From positions 62,001 through 126,000 of the forward strand of contig NZ_JBHSKT010000004.1 in the NCBI RefSeq assembly GCF_042657365.1: 64,000 nt of DNA, in the 5' to 3' direction. The position numbers were made by a program, and so were the translations under genes. Source of the stretch: Adhaeribacter_A terreus (GTDB taxonomy: Bacteria > Bacteroidota > Bacteroidia > Cytophagales > Hymenobacteraceae). Shown here piece by piece: positions 9,126 through 17,653 of the stretch; positions within the stretch are counted from its first letter, which is position 1, and each line of letters starts with the position of its first letter. A model generated the notes under the pieces. The model had not been told where the DNA came from. It ran no database searches and saw only the letters and a program-made list of their open reading frames with translations.

Positions 9126-10118
9126 CTAGCTGATCGGTACTTTCCGTAAAATCGCTTCCACAAAATCTTTGGTTTTTACACCGTCGGCTTCGGCTTCGTA
9201 GTTCAGGATGATGCGGTGATTCATAACATCAGCGGCTACTTCCTTAATGTCTTCGGGTAGCACGTAATCGCGTTCGTCGAAAAAGGCTACGGCTTTGGCG
9301 GCTAAATTCAGGGCAATACTGGCGCGCGGCGAAACTCCGAACTGAATGTAGTTTGCAAATTCGGCCAAGTCGTATTCGGAAGGACGGCGGCTGGCAAAAA
9401 CCAGTTCGATGATGTATTTTTCGAGCATTTCGGAAATCTGCACCTGGTTTATTTCGCTCCGGATATCGAAGATATCCTGCTTGGAAAGCACTTGGTTTAC
9501 CTGATTTTTATAGCCCATATTGCTCATACGGCGCATCACTTCCAGCTCGTCGGCTTTTTTCAGATAGTCTATGTAAACTTTCATCATAAAGCGGTCAACC
9601 TGCGCTTCAGGTAGCGGGTAGGTTCCCTCCTGCTCTACCGGGTTTTGGGTGGCTAGCACTAAAAACGGCAAGTCTAAGCGGTAAGTCGTTTCGCCAATGG
9701 TAACCTGTTTTTCCTGCATGGCTTCCAGCAGCGCGCTTTGCACTTTGGCCGGCGAACGGTTTATTTCATCGGCCAGGATCATGTTGGAGAAGATCGGGCC
9801 TTTTTTTACTTCGAACGCCGAGGAAGCCTGGTTGTAGATCATCGTGCCAATCAAGTCAGATGGCAGCAGATCGGGGGTGAACTGGATGCGCTGAAAATTC
9901 AGGTCTAACACCCGGGAAAGCGTGTTTACGGTAAGCGTTTTGGCCAGGCCAGGCACGCCTTCGAGCAAAATATGGCCGCCGGTAAAAAGCCCGATGAGCA
10001 ACCGGTTTACCATGTATTGCTGGCCAACCACGATCTTCCCTACTTCGGCAAAAACCTGTTTTATTTTAATCTGATGTTCGCGGATGCGTTCTTCGTACGA
10101 GATTTCTTCAGTTTCCAT
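9126..10118 (-). CDS. MoxR-family AAA+ ATPase
   Basis: 330 residues, typical MoxR length. Walker A is GVPGLAKT (54-61), Walker B LADEIN (115-120), with sensor and arginine-finger segments around LATQNPVEQEGTYPLPEAQ. The C-terminal lid contains SPRASIALNLAAKA. MoxR ATPases act as chaperones, usually for a neighbouring DUF58/VWA protein. No DUF58 or VWA gene lies beside this one; its neighbours are a polysaccharide deacetylase and a DUF486 membrane protein. The partner is therefore either elsewhere or different. Confidence 0.9.
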   Translation of the reverse strand: METEEISYEERIREHQIKIKQVFAEVGKIVVGQQYMVNRLLIGLFTGGHILLEGVPGLAKTLTVNTLSRVLDLNFQRIQFTPDLLPSDLIGTMIYNQASSAFEVKKGPIFSNMILADEINRSPAKVQSALLEAMQEKQVTIGETTYRLDLPFLVLATQNPVEQEGTYPLPEAQVDRFMMKVYIDYLKKADELEVMRRMSNMGYKNQVNQVLSKQDIFDIRSEINQVQISEMLEKYIIELVFASRRPSEYDLAEFANYIQFGVSPRASIALNLAAKAVAFFDERDYVLPEDIKEVAADVMNHRIILNYEAEADGVKTKDFVEAILRKVPIS

Positions 10119-10253
10119 GAATGCGATGTTCGTATTTTCGAGATTAGATAGTTCGATGCTCGTTTGGCAAACGTTTTCTTTTATGAAACGCTTCTGTCGG
10201 GCAAAAATTTTCGACCTTTCAGCCCGAATTGCCGGTTATCTAAACGCTAATTT

Positions 10254-10282
10254 ACTTTTTTCTGCCGAAACCCTACCATTTT
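10254..10282 (+). repeat. R1 repeat unit at gene end
   Basis: ACTTTTTTCTGCC then GAAACCCTACCATTTTT. The stop codon of the minus-strand DUF486 gene (10273-10275) lies inside the unit. Confidence 0.6.
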
Positions 10283-10644
10283 TTAAAGATGAAGAACACG
10301 GCCAGCGTCATGAACAGAAACCCGACTACGTGGTTCCAGGCCAGCTTGTCGGTGCGGAAAATGTAAACGGCCACCAGCGTAAAAACCGTAAGCGAAACCA
10401 CTTCCTGAATAATTTTCAACTCAAAAAGCGAGAACGGGCCGCCGTTTTCGCGGAAACCGATGCGGTTGGCTGGCACCTGAAAAATGTACTCAAAAAACGC
10501 CAAACCCCAACTGATCATAATTACGCCAATTAAACCAACGCCGTGCAGCCAACTTATTTTTTTGAACTGCAAATGCCCGTACCAGGCAAAGGTCATAAAG
10601 AGGTTGGAAAGTATCAGTAACAAAACAGAAGTTATTCCTTTCAT
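10273..10644 (-). CDS. DUF486 / DMT-superfamily small membrane protein
   Basis: 123 residues from Met at 10644 (MKGITSVLLLI), preferred over the Met at 10668 because family members begin with this hydrophobic helix. Four transmembrane segments are visible. The motifs LSNLFMTFAWYGHL and GLAFFEYIFQVPANRIG are characteristic of DUF486, a four-helix DMT-like family of unknown transport function. The last codons and stop are formed by an R1 unit. It lies upstream of, and in the same direction as, moxR, with a gap of about 150 bases. Confidence 0.85.
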   Translation of the reverse strand: MKGITSVLLLILSNLFMTFAWYGHLQFKKISWLHGVGLIGVIMISWGLAFFEYIFQVPANRIGFRENGGPFSLFELKIIQEVVSLTVFTLVAVYIFRTDKLAWNHVVGFLFMTLAVFFIFKKW

Positions 10645-10901
10645 AGATTCTGGTAAAATAATGGTCAATTCTCAAAGGTATTTATTCTGCCTAAAAATCC
10701 GCCTGGAACCGTAATTTTTATGTTTTCGGAAAAAGGTTTAGGATATTATGCAACTAACCGTGGTATTTTAGGTATAAAAAGGTCTGGAAGGTTTACAAAT
10801 ATTTAAATTTCACTATACTCGGCGGCCGCAATATTACGGCAGTACTTGAAAGGCCACAAGCCAAACCTATATTAAACTGAATACAAGTTTTTAATGCATC
10901 T

Positions 10902-13900
10902 ATGGCAAAATTACTACGCAATCACTTCTGCAAAAATGGTCTGGTTGTAAAAACGCTATGCTTTTTGTTCTTAAATCTGGTTTGTGCACTTTCTTTGCAG
11001 GCTCAGACTCAAGTAGGAACCGGAGATGATGAACCAAACGATGCAAATTTAACGCATCAACCATTTGGCAACACCTTTAGTTATGAAAGATCTGCCGGCA
11101 TTTACCTGGGCTCCGAGATCGGAACCTCGGGTACTATTACAGCTATTGGCTGGTTTTTAGAAGCAACCAACAGCCCTGCAGGTTCCGTGCCAACGCAGAT
11201 CTACTTAAAAAATACAGCCAGCACAACGTTTACCGGCAACGAATTTGCCCCAAATGAAATAAGTGGTGCTACCTTGGTCTGGAGTGGGAATATCACTACC
11301 GCCCTATTAGTACCAAATACCTGGGTTACCATTACACTTACAACGCCTTTTACCTATACCACTGCTTCAAACCTGGAGGTAATAGTAGCCACCAATACAA
11401 CTAATACAAGCGGGGCACCTACCGGACTGGAATCAGGAAATCCTACAGCCAAAGATTTCAGGTTCACGAATATTGGAGCCACCCGTTTTCTATACTGGCA
11501 ACGCGATGATGTACCGCCCGGCACCAACGCATCTGGAGACCCGAACGGCTTTCTGGATTTTCCTTTTACTTCAACTTTCCGACCTAATATTCAATTAACT
11601 TTTGGCAGTGCCCCACAAACCTGCGATGCCCCAACCGGTTTAACGGCTACCAATGTAACTTCTTCTTCGGCCGACCTGAATTTTACGGCCAGTACTACCG
11701 GCGCAAGCGGTACTTATACCATTGAATATGGTCCTTCGGGTTTTACACCCGGAACCGGTACCATTATTACGAACGTAACTACTTCTCCCCGGAATGTCAG
11801 CGGCCTAAGCCCTAGCACTGCTTACCAGTTCTACGTAACTAAAAATTGCGGCGGAAGCATTGGTAATAGTACAACTGCCGGGCCAGCCAACTTTACAACT
11901 ACGGCAGCAACCTGCGCGGCGCCTACCACCGTTAGCGGCGCCGGTACAGGCCAGACTACAGCTCAGGTTACTTTTAGCGGTGGCGATGCGGGAACTTCCT
12001 ATACCATTGAATACGGACCTAGTTCAACTTTCCCGGCCGGAACAACAACTGCAACAACAAACAGCTCGCCGGCAAACCTTACTGGCTTAACAGCTGGCAC
12101 GACATATACTTTTGTAGTCAGAACGCTTTGCAGCAACGGGGTAACCAGCGCGAACAGCCCAAGCGGAACTTTCACTACTTCGTCGGCGCCACAAACCTGC
12201 GATGCTCCAACGAACTTAACCGCTACAAACGTTACAGCCAACTCCGCTACGCTTAATTTCACCGGAAGCACCACCGGTGCAACCGGCACTTATACTGTTC
12301 AATATGGCCTGGCTGGTTTTGCCAACGGAACCGGTACAACTGTTTCTGGTCCGCCTTATAACGTAAGCGGGTTGAGCCCAAATACTACTTATGATTTTAC
12401 GGTGCAGAAAAATTGCGGGGCAAGTGGCAACAGTGGCTTCGTGCGGGCACAATTCACTACTTCGGCAGCCGCGCAAACCTGCGATGCTCCAACCGGTTTA
12501 ACAGCTACCAATGTAACTTCTTCTTCGGCCGACCTGAATTTTACGGCCAGTACTACCGGCGCAAGCGGTACTTATACCATCGAATATGGTCCTTCGGGTT
12601 TTACGCCCGGAACCGGTACCATTATTACGAACGTAACTACTTCGCCCCGGAATATCAGCGGCCTAAGTCCTAGCACTGCTTACCAGTTCTACGTAACTAA
12701 AAATTGCGGCGGAAGCATCGGAAACAGCACAACCGCCGGACCGGCCAGCTTCACTACTACCGCAGCGCCGGTTACCTGCAACGTCCCAACCAACCTGACA
12801 GCCACGAATATTACCAATACTACTGCGGATCTTGCTTTTACACCAAGCGCCGGAACCGGTACTTACGATGTAGAATATGGATTAACGGGCTTTACTCCGG
12901 GCACCGGAACAGTAGTGAACGTAAGCAATTCACCAGCTTCGGTTAGCAACCTTACTGCCAATACCAGCTACCAGTTCTACGTTACCAAAAACTGCGGCAG
13001 CGGCGTTACCAGCAGCCGTGTTGGCCCGGAAAACTTTACTACTACCAATACCCAACCGGTAGTATGCGACGCGCCAACCAATCTGAACGCCTCGAATATT
13101 GGCTCCACAACTGCCACTCTGAATTTTACGCCAAGTGCAACCGGCTCTACCGGCACGTACACGCTTGAATACGGACCGAGTGGTTTTACACCGGGAAATG
13201 GTACCATTGTAAGCGGTTTAACGGGTTCGCCATACAATGCAAGCAATCTGCTTCCGGGGGTAACCTACGATTTTTATGTTACCAAGAATTGTACTGGTGG
13301 CAATAGCCCTACTGCAGGCCCGGCTAGTTTCACCACCACGCTTCTTCCTTGCACAGCCGGTACCTGGTTAGGAACTACATCCACTGACTGGCATACGGCT
13401 TCTAACTGGTGTAACAATACCATTCCTACCAGCACCACCGATGTAACCATTCCGGCGCTTACATTATTTCAGCCGGTAATTTCAGCAGCAGCCAGCACCC
13501 GCAATCTGACCATTGATAACGGCGCTACGCTTACGTTAACTTCCGGCGTTTTAACAGTTAGCGGCACATTTGCCAACAACGGTACGTTCAACAGCAACGG
13601 CGATGGTTCCTTGGTATTCCCTACCAGTAACACAACCGCACAAACTGTAGGTAAATCTGGCGTTACTACTATTTTCCGGAATCTTACTACCGGCGGCGGT
13701 CCTGTTACTTTAGGAGGGCCGGTGAGCATAAAAGAATTACTGACCCTGAATGCGAACTTAAACACCAACAACCAAACATTCACGCTGTTATCGCAAACGG
13801 GCAACCATGCCATGGTAGTAAATAACGGAGGGGTTGTAAATGGCACCACTACCGTACAACGCTATATAAATCCGGGTATAAACTCTGGGCCGGGCTACCG

Positions 13901-15221
13901 CCATTTCTCATCGCCGGTTACCAATGCTACTATTGGCCAGCTGAACGATCCGGGAGTAAATATGGTGGTTAATCCGGCTTACAATACAAACCCTACTCCG
14001 GGCACTACCAGACCATTCCCAACGGTTTTCCGTTACAACGAAACCCGCTTAACGGCCACTAATCCGGACTTCACCTTTGGCTGGGAATCTCCGAATTCAT
14101 TAAGCGACCCAATGCCTCCGGGCAGAGGCTTTACCGTGAACACAATACCAACAACTGTAGATGTTAGCGGAACACTAAATAACGGCAGTATTTCGGCCGG
14201 AACGCTCACCCGTGGCAGCACTGCTAAATCGGGCTGGCATTTACTGGGCAACCCGTATCCGGCCCCAATAGACTGGGATCAGGTTACAATTCCGCCGGGC
14301 GTAGATAATGCGGTTTACGTTTTCCGTTCAACCGGCCAATATTCCGGCTCTTATACAAGCTACGTAAACGGTGTAGGTACTCCTGGCACAGAATTAATAG
14401 CGGTAATGCAGGCATTCTTTGTGCGGGTAAATTCCGGTTCGCCGACATTTACTTTCAATAACAGCGCCCGCGTAACCACGTATGAAAACCCGGCCATGTA
14501 CCGGCAGTCGCGCACCGAAACCAGACCGATCGTTTCGCTTTCGGTACTGGACAATGCCGGAATAGGCGATCAACTACACGTATATTTCCAGCAAGGAGCA
14601 ACAGCCAGCTTCGATAGTGAGTACGATGCTTTTAAACTGCCGAACTCCGGGAATGTAGCCAGCTTCTACTCCGTAGCCGGAAATGATATTCTTTCGATAA
14701 ACGGTTTACCAACCACTATTCCGGGCACTGTTATTCCGTTGGGTGGCCGCGTGCCACAAGCCGGCAGCTTCACCATTACCGCCGATCAGATCCTGAATTT
14801 CAAAGTTAACCAGGACATTTTCCTGGAAGATCGCACTACCGGAACGCTGCATAACCTGCGTCAACAAAGCAGTTATCAGTTTACCACCACGCAAACCGAT
14901 CTGACCGGTCGTTTCTTCCTGCGCTTTGGTCCGGCAACTACCACTGGCATATATGCAATAGATCTGGCTACCGAAGTTTTGGTTTATCCGAACCCGAATA
15001 ATGGTATATTTACTATCAGCATGCCGGCCTTTAACGAAGCCGTTACCGAAGCCAAACTATTTAACGCGATTGGGCAGCAGGTATGGCAGCAAAGCCTGAA
15101 AGCAGAAAACAATCAGCACATCCAGGAAACCATCAGGTTGCATAAACTGGCAGCCGGCGTTTACACGCTGCGCCTGGAAACCGGTGCCGGACCAGTAACC
15201 AGAAAAATTGTAATTGAATAA
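10902..15221 (+). CDS. Large fibronectin-type-III T9SS type A cargo protein
   Basis: 1439 residues. A signal peptide ends near LSLQAQ (35). An N-terminal jelly-roll-like domain (about 40-235) is followed by six fibronectin-III-like repeats, each opening with a C-x-x-PT motif (CDAPTGLTATNV and variants), at about 240, 336, 432, 526, 626 and 722. A CTAGTWLGTTSTDWHTASNW segment (about 818) and beta-rich regions follow. A T9SS type A sorting domain closes the protein (VYPNPNNGIFTISM to the end). It should be secreted across the outer membrane and attached to or released from the surface. Repeats 1 and 4 are almost identical at DNA level. It precedes the PID-CTERM gene by 17 bases and probably shares its transcript. 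Confidence 0.85.
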   Translation: MAKLLRNHFCKNGLVVKTLCFLFLNLVCALSLQAQTQVGTGDDEPNDANLTHQPFGNTFSYERSAGIYLGSEIGTSGTITAIGWFLEATNSPAGSVPTQIYLKNTASTTFTGNEFAPNEISGATLVWSGNITTALLVPNTWVTITLTTPFTYTTASNLEVIVATNTTNTSGAPTGLESGNPTAKDFRFTNIGATRFLYWQRDDVPPGTNASGDPNGFLDFPFTSTFRPNIQLTFGSAPQTCDAPTGLTATNVTSSSADLNFTASTTGASGTYTIEYGPSGFTPGTGTIITNVTTSPRNVSGLSPSTAYQFYVTKNCGGSIGNSTTAGPANFTTTAATCAAPTTVSGAGTGQTTAQVTFSGGDAGTSYTIEYGPSSTFPAGTTTATTNSSPANLTGLTAGTTYTFVVRTLCSNGVTSANSPSGTFTTSSAPQTCDAPTNLTATNVTANSATLNFTGSTTGATGTYTVQYGLAGFANGTGTTVSGPPYNVSGLSPNTTYDFTVQKNCGASGNSGFVRAQFTTSAAAQTCDAPTGLTATNVTSSSADLNFTASTTGASGTYTIEYGPSGFTPGTGTIITNVTTSPRNISGLSPSTAYQFYVTKNCGGSIGNSTTAGPASFTTTAAPVTCNVPTNLTATNITNTTADLAFTPSAGTGTYDVEYGLTGFTPGTGTVVNVSNSPASVSNLTANTSYQFYVTKNCGSGVTSSRVGPENFTTTNTQPVVCDAPTNLNASNIGSTTATLNFTPSATGSTGTYTLEYGPSGFTPGNGTIVSGLTGSPYNASNLLPGVTYDFYVTKNCTGGNSPTAGPASFTTTLLPCTAGTWLGTTSTDWHTASNWCNNTIPTSTTDVTIPALTLFQPVISAAASTRNLTIDNGATLTLTSGVLTVSGTFANNGTFNSNGDGSLVFPTSNTTAQTVGKSGVTTIFRNLTTGGGPVTLGGPVSIKELLTLNANLNTNNQTFTLLSQTGNHAMVVNNGGVVNGTTTVQRYINPGINSGPGYRHFSSPVTNATIGQLNDPGVNMVVNPAYNTNPTPGTTRPFPTVFRYNETRLTATNPDFTFGWESPNSLSDPMPPGRGFTVNTIPTTVDVSGTLNNGSISAGTLTRGSTAKSGWHLLGNPYPAPIDWDQVTIPPGVDNAVYVFRSTGQYSGSYTSYVNGVGTPGTELIAVMQAFFVRVNSGSPTFTFNNSARVTTYENPAMYRQSRTETRPIVSLSVLDNAGIGDQLHVYFQQGATASFDSEYDAFKLPNSGNVASFYSVAGNDILSINGLPTTIPGTVIPLGGRVPQAGSFTITADQILNFKVNQDIFLEDRTTGTLHNLRQQSSYQFTTTQTDLTGRFFLRFGPATTTGIYAIDLATEVLVYPNPNNGIFTISMPAFNEAVTEAKLFNAIGQQVWQQSLKAENNQHIQETIRLHKLAAGVYTLRLETGAGPVTRKIVIE
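10949..10976 (-). repeat. Partial R1-like unit in signal-peptide codons
   Basis: AAAACGCTATGCTTTTTG; the T-rich end is degenerate. It encodes part of the signal peptide (KTLCFLF). Confidence 0.35.
11621..11870 (+). repeat. Intragenic duplication, FN3 repeat 1
   Basis: Nearly base-identical to 12479-12728, offset 858 bp (286 codons, three repeats). The differences are scattered, mostly silent changes. Confidence 0.8.
12479..12728 (+). repeat. Intragenic duplication, FN3 repeat 4
   Basis: Second copy of the segment at 11621-11870, in frame. Confidence 0.8.
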
Positions 15222-15238
15222 AACGATAGGTAAAACAG

Positions 15239-15466
15239 ATGAAAAACCCGCTGAAACTGTTTAAAAAGTTCACCTTAATTACGGGAATATGCTTGTTTGC
15301 CGGCATGGTAAAAGTGTATGCCCAGGGTCCGCCGGACGATGGAGGACCAACCCCGACAGAACCACCTCCGGCCGAGATCCCGATAGATGGCGGGGCCAGT
15401 TTGCTGGTAGCAGGCGGCGTTGCATATGGCCTCAAAAAACTCCGCGACCGCCGCAAAGCCCGTTAA
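15239..15466 (+). CDS. PID-CTERM sorting-signal protein (exosortase substrate)
   Basis: 75 residues. A signal peptide (1-28, ending VYA) is followed by only about 20 residues of Pro/Asp/Glu-rich sequence (QGPPDDGGPTPTEPPPAEI). The C-terminal tripartite sorting signal is PIDGG at 48-52, a short hydrophobic helix SLLVAGGVAYGL (54-65), and the basic tail KKLRDRRKAR. This matches the PID-CTERM signal known from Bacteroidota exosortase systems. The exosortase gene follows directly. The mature product before the PID motif would be a tiny acidic proline-rich peptide with no folded domain. It is probably co-transcribed with the large FN3 gene. Confidence 0.85.
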   Translation: MKNPLKLFKKFTLITGICLFAGMVKVYAQGPPDDGGPTPTEPPPAEIPIDGGASLLVAGGVAYGLKKLRDRRKAR

Positions 15467-15483
15467 TTCAGAATTAGCTGCAG

Positions 15484-15521
15484 GCATGAAAAAGCAATTG
15501 TAACAGGTTGCTTTTTCATGC
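15484..15521. promoter_or_regulatory. Perfect 14-bp hairpin between PID-CTERM gene and exosortase gene
   Basis: GCATGAAAAAGCAA and TTGCTTTTTCATGC form a 14-bp uninterrupted stem with a 10-base loop. No T run follows the stem; the five Ts are in the 3' arm. It could be an mRNA processing or stability element, or an inefficient terminator that lowers exosortase expression relative to its substrate. Confidence 0.6.
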
Positions 15522-15581
15522 TGAGCCAGCAAGCCTTTGTATCACCTTCGGCTTCCGGAAACTCACCGGAAACATCAGTTT

Positions 15582-16100
15582 ATGGACAATTCTCAGCAAA
15601 TTATTCGGTTCCTCGGTACTGCTCTGGCTCTTTATGCAGTCTGGTATCTGTGCTACGATCTCTGGCTTTTCCCTGACGGTCGTTTAGATACCTGGCTTTC
15701 GGAACAGGAAGTTTTTTTAAGTGATTATGGCTTGCGTTTATTTGGTTACCAGGCCAGTCACAGCGATACTACGCTTTTCATTAATACGTATCCCGTTGTG
15801 CTGGTTGGAAATCCGTGCAACGGCATGGTGCTTTTTGCACTTTTTGCCGGGTTTATCATAGCGTATCCCGGCCCATGGAAAGCAAAATTATTTTACGTGC
15901 CCGTGGGTATTTTCCTGATCTACCTGCTGAATGTACTGCGTATTATGGCACTGGCGCTTAACAGTTTCCATAGCCGGCATACGCTGGAGTTCAACCATAA
16001 ATATACGTTTGCGTTTGTGGTTTACGCCTGTATTTTCGGTTTCTGGATGCTTTGGATAAAAAGATATGCGAAACCGGATACTGCTACTATTTCAGCCTGA
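15582..16100 (+). CDS. xrtX: Exosortase, XrtX type
   Basis: 172 residues from Met at 15582 (MDNSQQ), chosen over the Met at 15537 because the 15 extra residues are polar and unlike a first helix. About five to six transmembrane helices. The exosortase catalytic triad is visible: Cys79 in GNPCNG, Arg120 in LLNVLRIM and His139 in FNHKY. Exosortases are membrane transpeptidases or proteases that cut C-terminal sorting signals at the inner membrane. The adjacent PID-CTERM gene supplies the substrate, and the overlapping downstream gene is the usual partner. The XrtX name is from recall of the Bacteroidota family and from context. Confidence 0.85.
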   Translation: MDNSQQIIRFLGTALALYAVWYLCYDLWLFPDGRLDTWLSEQEVFLSDYGLRLFGYQASHSDTTLFINTYPVVLVGNPCNGMVLFALFAGFIIAYPGPWKAKLFYVPVGIFLIYLLNVLRIMALALNSFHSRHTLEFNHKYTFAFVVYACIFGFWMLWIKRYAKPDTATISA

Positions 16101-16575
16101 AGCCCGCAATTTTGCCGTTCCTGGCAATGCGCTGCGTAAGGCTTTACTTTTCGGCCTCTTTACCCTACTATTTTTCACCGGGGTTTTTACCGATTATATC
16201 TATCTTTATCTAGACAGGCTTTACTATTTCGTTTTCACCAGCTTGGGTTGGTTTTCCTTGCTCAATCAGTCGCAGGCGGAAGTTTCTTCGCTGGTAACCA
16301 TGCGCAGCTGGCCAACCATGCTCACCTATGGCTTGCTTTATACAGCGCTGAGCTTTCTGTTTCTGCACGTATATTTTAACAAAAACTGGAAATCGCTGAT
16401 CGCGGCCGGCTTTTATTTTTTCATTTTCATGGCCTGCACCACGCTCATCTTAACCGGAAAAATGCTCCCGGATGCCGACTGGGCTTATAAACTTTGCCGC
16501 CGTCTGATCGAGATGGTTATTTCGCCGTTGCCGGTAATTCTGCTCATTGCGGCTTTAGCCCGGGCAAAGTTTTAG
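16066..16575 (+). CDS. XrtX-associated membrane protein
   Basis: 169 residues, starting 35 bases inside the exosortase gene, so translation is coupled. Hydrophobic segments at about 24-46, 87-106, 112-133 and 148-166 suggest four transmembrane helices, with a loop containing SLLNQSQAEVSSLVTMRSWP facing the periplasm. It corresponds to the small membrane partner encoded next to XrtX in Bacteroidota; its molecular role is not established. Its end is followed at once by a TAGCGTTTT segment and an R1 unit. Confidence 0.78.
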   Translation: MRNRILLLFQPEARNFAVPGNALRKALLFGLFTLLFFTGVFTDYIYLYLDRLYYFVFTSLGWFSLLNQSQAEVSSLVTMRSWPTMLTYGLLYTALSFLFLHVYFNKNWKSLIAAGFYFFIFMACTTLILTGKMLPDADWAYKLCRRLIEMVISPLPVILLIAALARAKF

Positions 16576-16606
16576 CGTTTTCCGACTGAGATTTCAACAG
16601 AAAGTA

Positions 16607-16637
16607 AAAAAACGGTAGGATTTTAGGGGTAAAAACT
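16607..16637 (-). repeat. R1 repeat unit
   Basis: AAAAACGGTAGGATTTTAG then GGGTAAAAACT. Inverted orientation, between the exosortase locus and the SpoIIAA-like gene. Confidence 0.7.
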
Positions 16638-16662
16638 GCTTTCTGAAAGGAAAAAGTAAGAC

Positions 16663-17094
16663 TTACAAACCAGCGAGCCAGTTTTTAGCTTCATCCAGAT
16701 CGGAGAAAAGCATTATTTCCAGCTTATCGCCGAGCCTTTCAAAAGAACCCTCCATAGTAAGAGCTGAATAACTGCCGAAAGTTGCAACCAGCGCATATTT
16801 CTTTAAACCAGCCTGCAACGCATTAGGCAGCCAGATGTATTGTTGCCAATCGCTGAGATCAGCCCAGGTACCATGAACCCGTCGCTGATCGATCAGCATA
16901 TTGGTGCAGTTGTGTTGTTTCAGCAAGTGAAGCCCCTGAATAGCACCTGTGATCAAAAGCTGTTTAGAAACGAAACCCTGCCATTCCGAAATTACGCAAT
17001 CATGTTCCTCATCAAAAAATAACGTATGCTCCCGCGAGGTTGCTTCATCAGGTATTGTTTTTAAGGAAAGTAAATTTTCTAAAGATTGCTCCAT
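16663..17094 (-). CDS. SpoIIAA-like / STAS-fold hypothetical protein
   Basis: 143 residues, soluble. The alternating strand and helix pattern, with CVISEWQGFVS, NMLIDQRRVHGTW and the closing LFSDLDEAKNWLAGL, resembles SpoIIAA-like (STAS-related) proteins that are common single genes in Cytophagales. Its function is unknown. It stands alone, convergent with the exosortase locus. Confidence 0.6.
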   Translation of the reverse strand: MEQSLENLLSLKTIPDEATSREHTLFFDEEHDCVISEWQGFVSKQLLITGAIQGLHLLKQHNCTNMLIDQRRVHGTWADLSDWQQYIWLPNALQAGLKKYALVATFGSYSALTMEGSFERLGDKLEIMLFSDLDEAKNWLAGL

Positions 17095-17359
17095 TTAATC
17101 CGGAAAGGACAAACTAAATATGCAATCGTAATTTACAAATTAATTTGTCAGGTTTTGCCAATTAAGGCGGCAAAAACATTGCCATTTATCAGCAAAATTT
17201 CGCCTGTTCTGTGAAACAAAACTTGCTTTACGCACTTTCTTTAAAACACAATTAAAATTAAAAGAAACAGCATATTCCTGAAAAAAGCTTTGGCATGCAG
17301 AATTTACAGCCGTGCAAGAATTGTATTTCGGGAATTGAAGAATAACCAGATGCCGCCGC

Positions 17360-17388
17360 AAAACGCTATGCTATCAGGCCCAAAAAGT
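17360..17388 (-). repeat. R1 repeat unit
   Basis: AAAACGCTATGCTATCAGG then CCCAAAAAGT. Inverted orientation. Confidence 0.6.
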
Positions 17389-17455
17389 AGATCGGGGGAA
17401 GACGTAAATTTACCGGCTGGCTAATAATGGAAGCAAGCACATTTGTGCATAATAT

Positions 17456-17492
17456 AAAAAGCCCCTTAAACGTGCTGTTTAAGGGGCTTTTT
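17456..17492 (-). terminator. Terminator of the tRNA operon
   Basis: AAAAAGCCCCTTAAAC and GTTTAAGGGGCTTTTT form a long perfect stem with a CGTGCT-type loop, 4 bases after the tRNA-Leu 3' end on the minus strand. Confidence 0.9.
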
Positions 17493-17495
17493 GTG

Positions 17496-17582
17496 TGGTA
17501 CCAGGAGCGGGACTTGAACCCGCACAAGCTTGCGCTCACAAGATTTTAAGTCTTGCGTGTCTACCAGTTTCACCATCCCGGC
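17496..17582 (-). tRNA. tRNA-Leu(UAA)
   Basis: On the minus strand it starts GCCGGGATGGTGAAAC and has a long variable arm. The anticodon loop is CTTAAAA with anticodon TAA, the T arm is GGGTTCAAGTCCC, and the 3' end is ACCA, so CCA is encoded. The acceptor stem has two G-U pairs. It is last in a three-tRNA transcript. Confidence 0.93.
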
Positions 17583-17653
17583 CTATAGTCGAAAGTGGAA
17601 GCCTTCGGACTATATCAAAAAACAAAGACGTTACTTGCGCAACGCCTTGCTCT

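Larger units (their letters stand above)
17095..17495. other. Intergenic gap, about 400 bp
   Basis: It holds an R1 unit (17360-17388) and the tRNA terminator (17456-17492). A 73-codon minus-strand frame (17140-17361) shows no protein-like features. The stretch next to 17095 presumably carries the promoter of the SpoIIAA-like gene. Confidence 0.5.

Noticed and set aside
10084..10533. A 149-codon plus-strand frame across the moxR start and the DUF486 gene
   Set aside because: It overlaps the DUF486 gene antisense, and that gene has clear family motifs.
17140..17361. A 73-codon minus-strand frame between the SpoIIAA-like gene and the tRNAs
   Set aside because: No family resemblance and no promoter; the composition looks non-coding.
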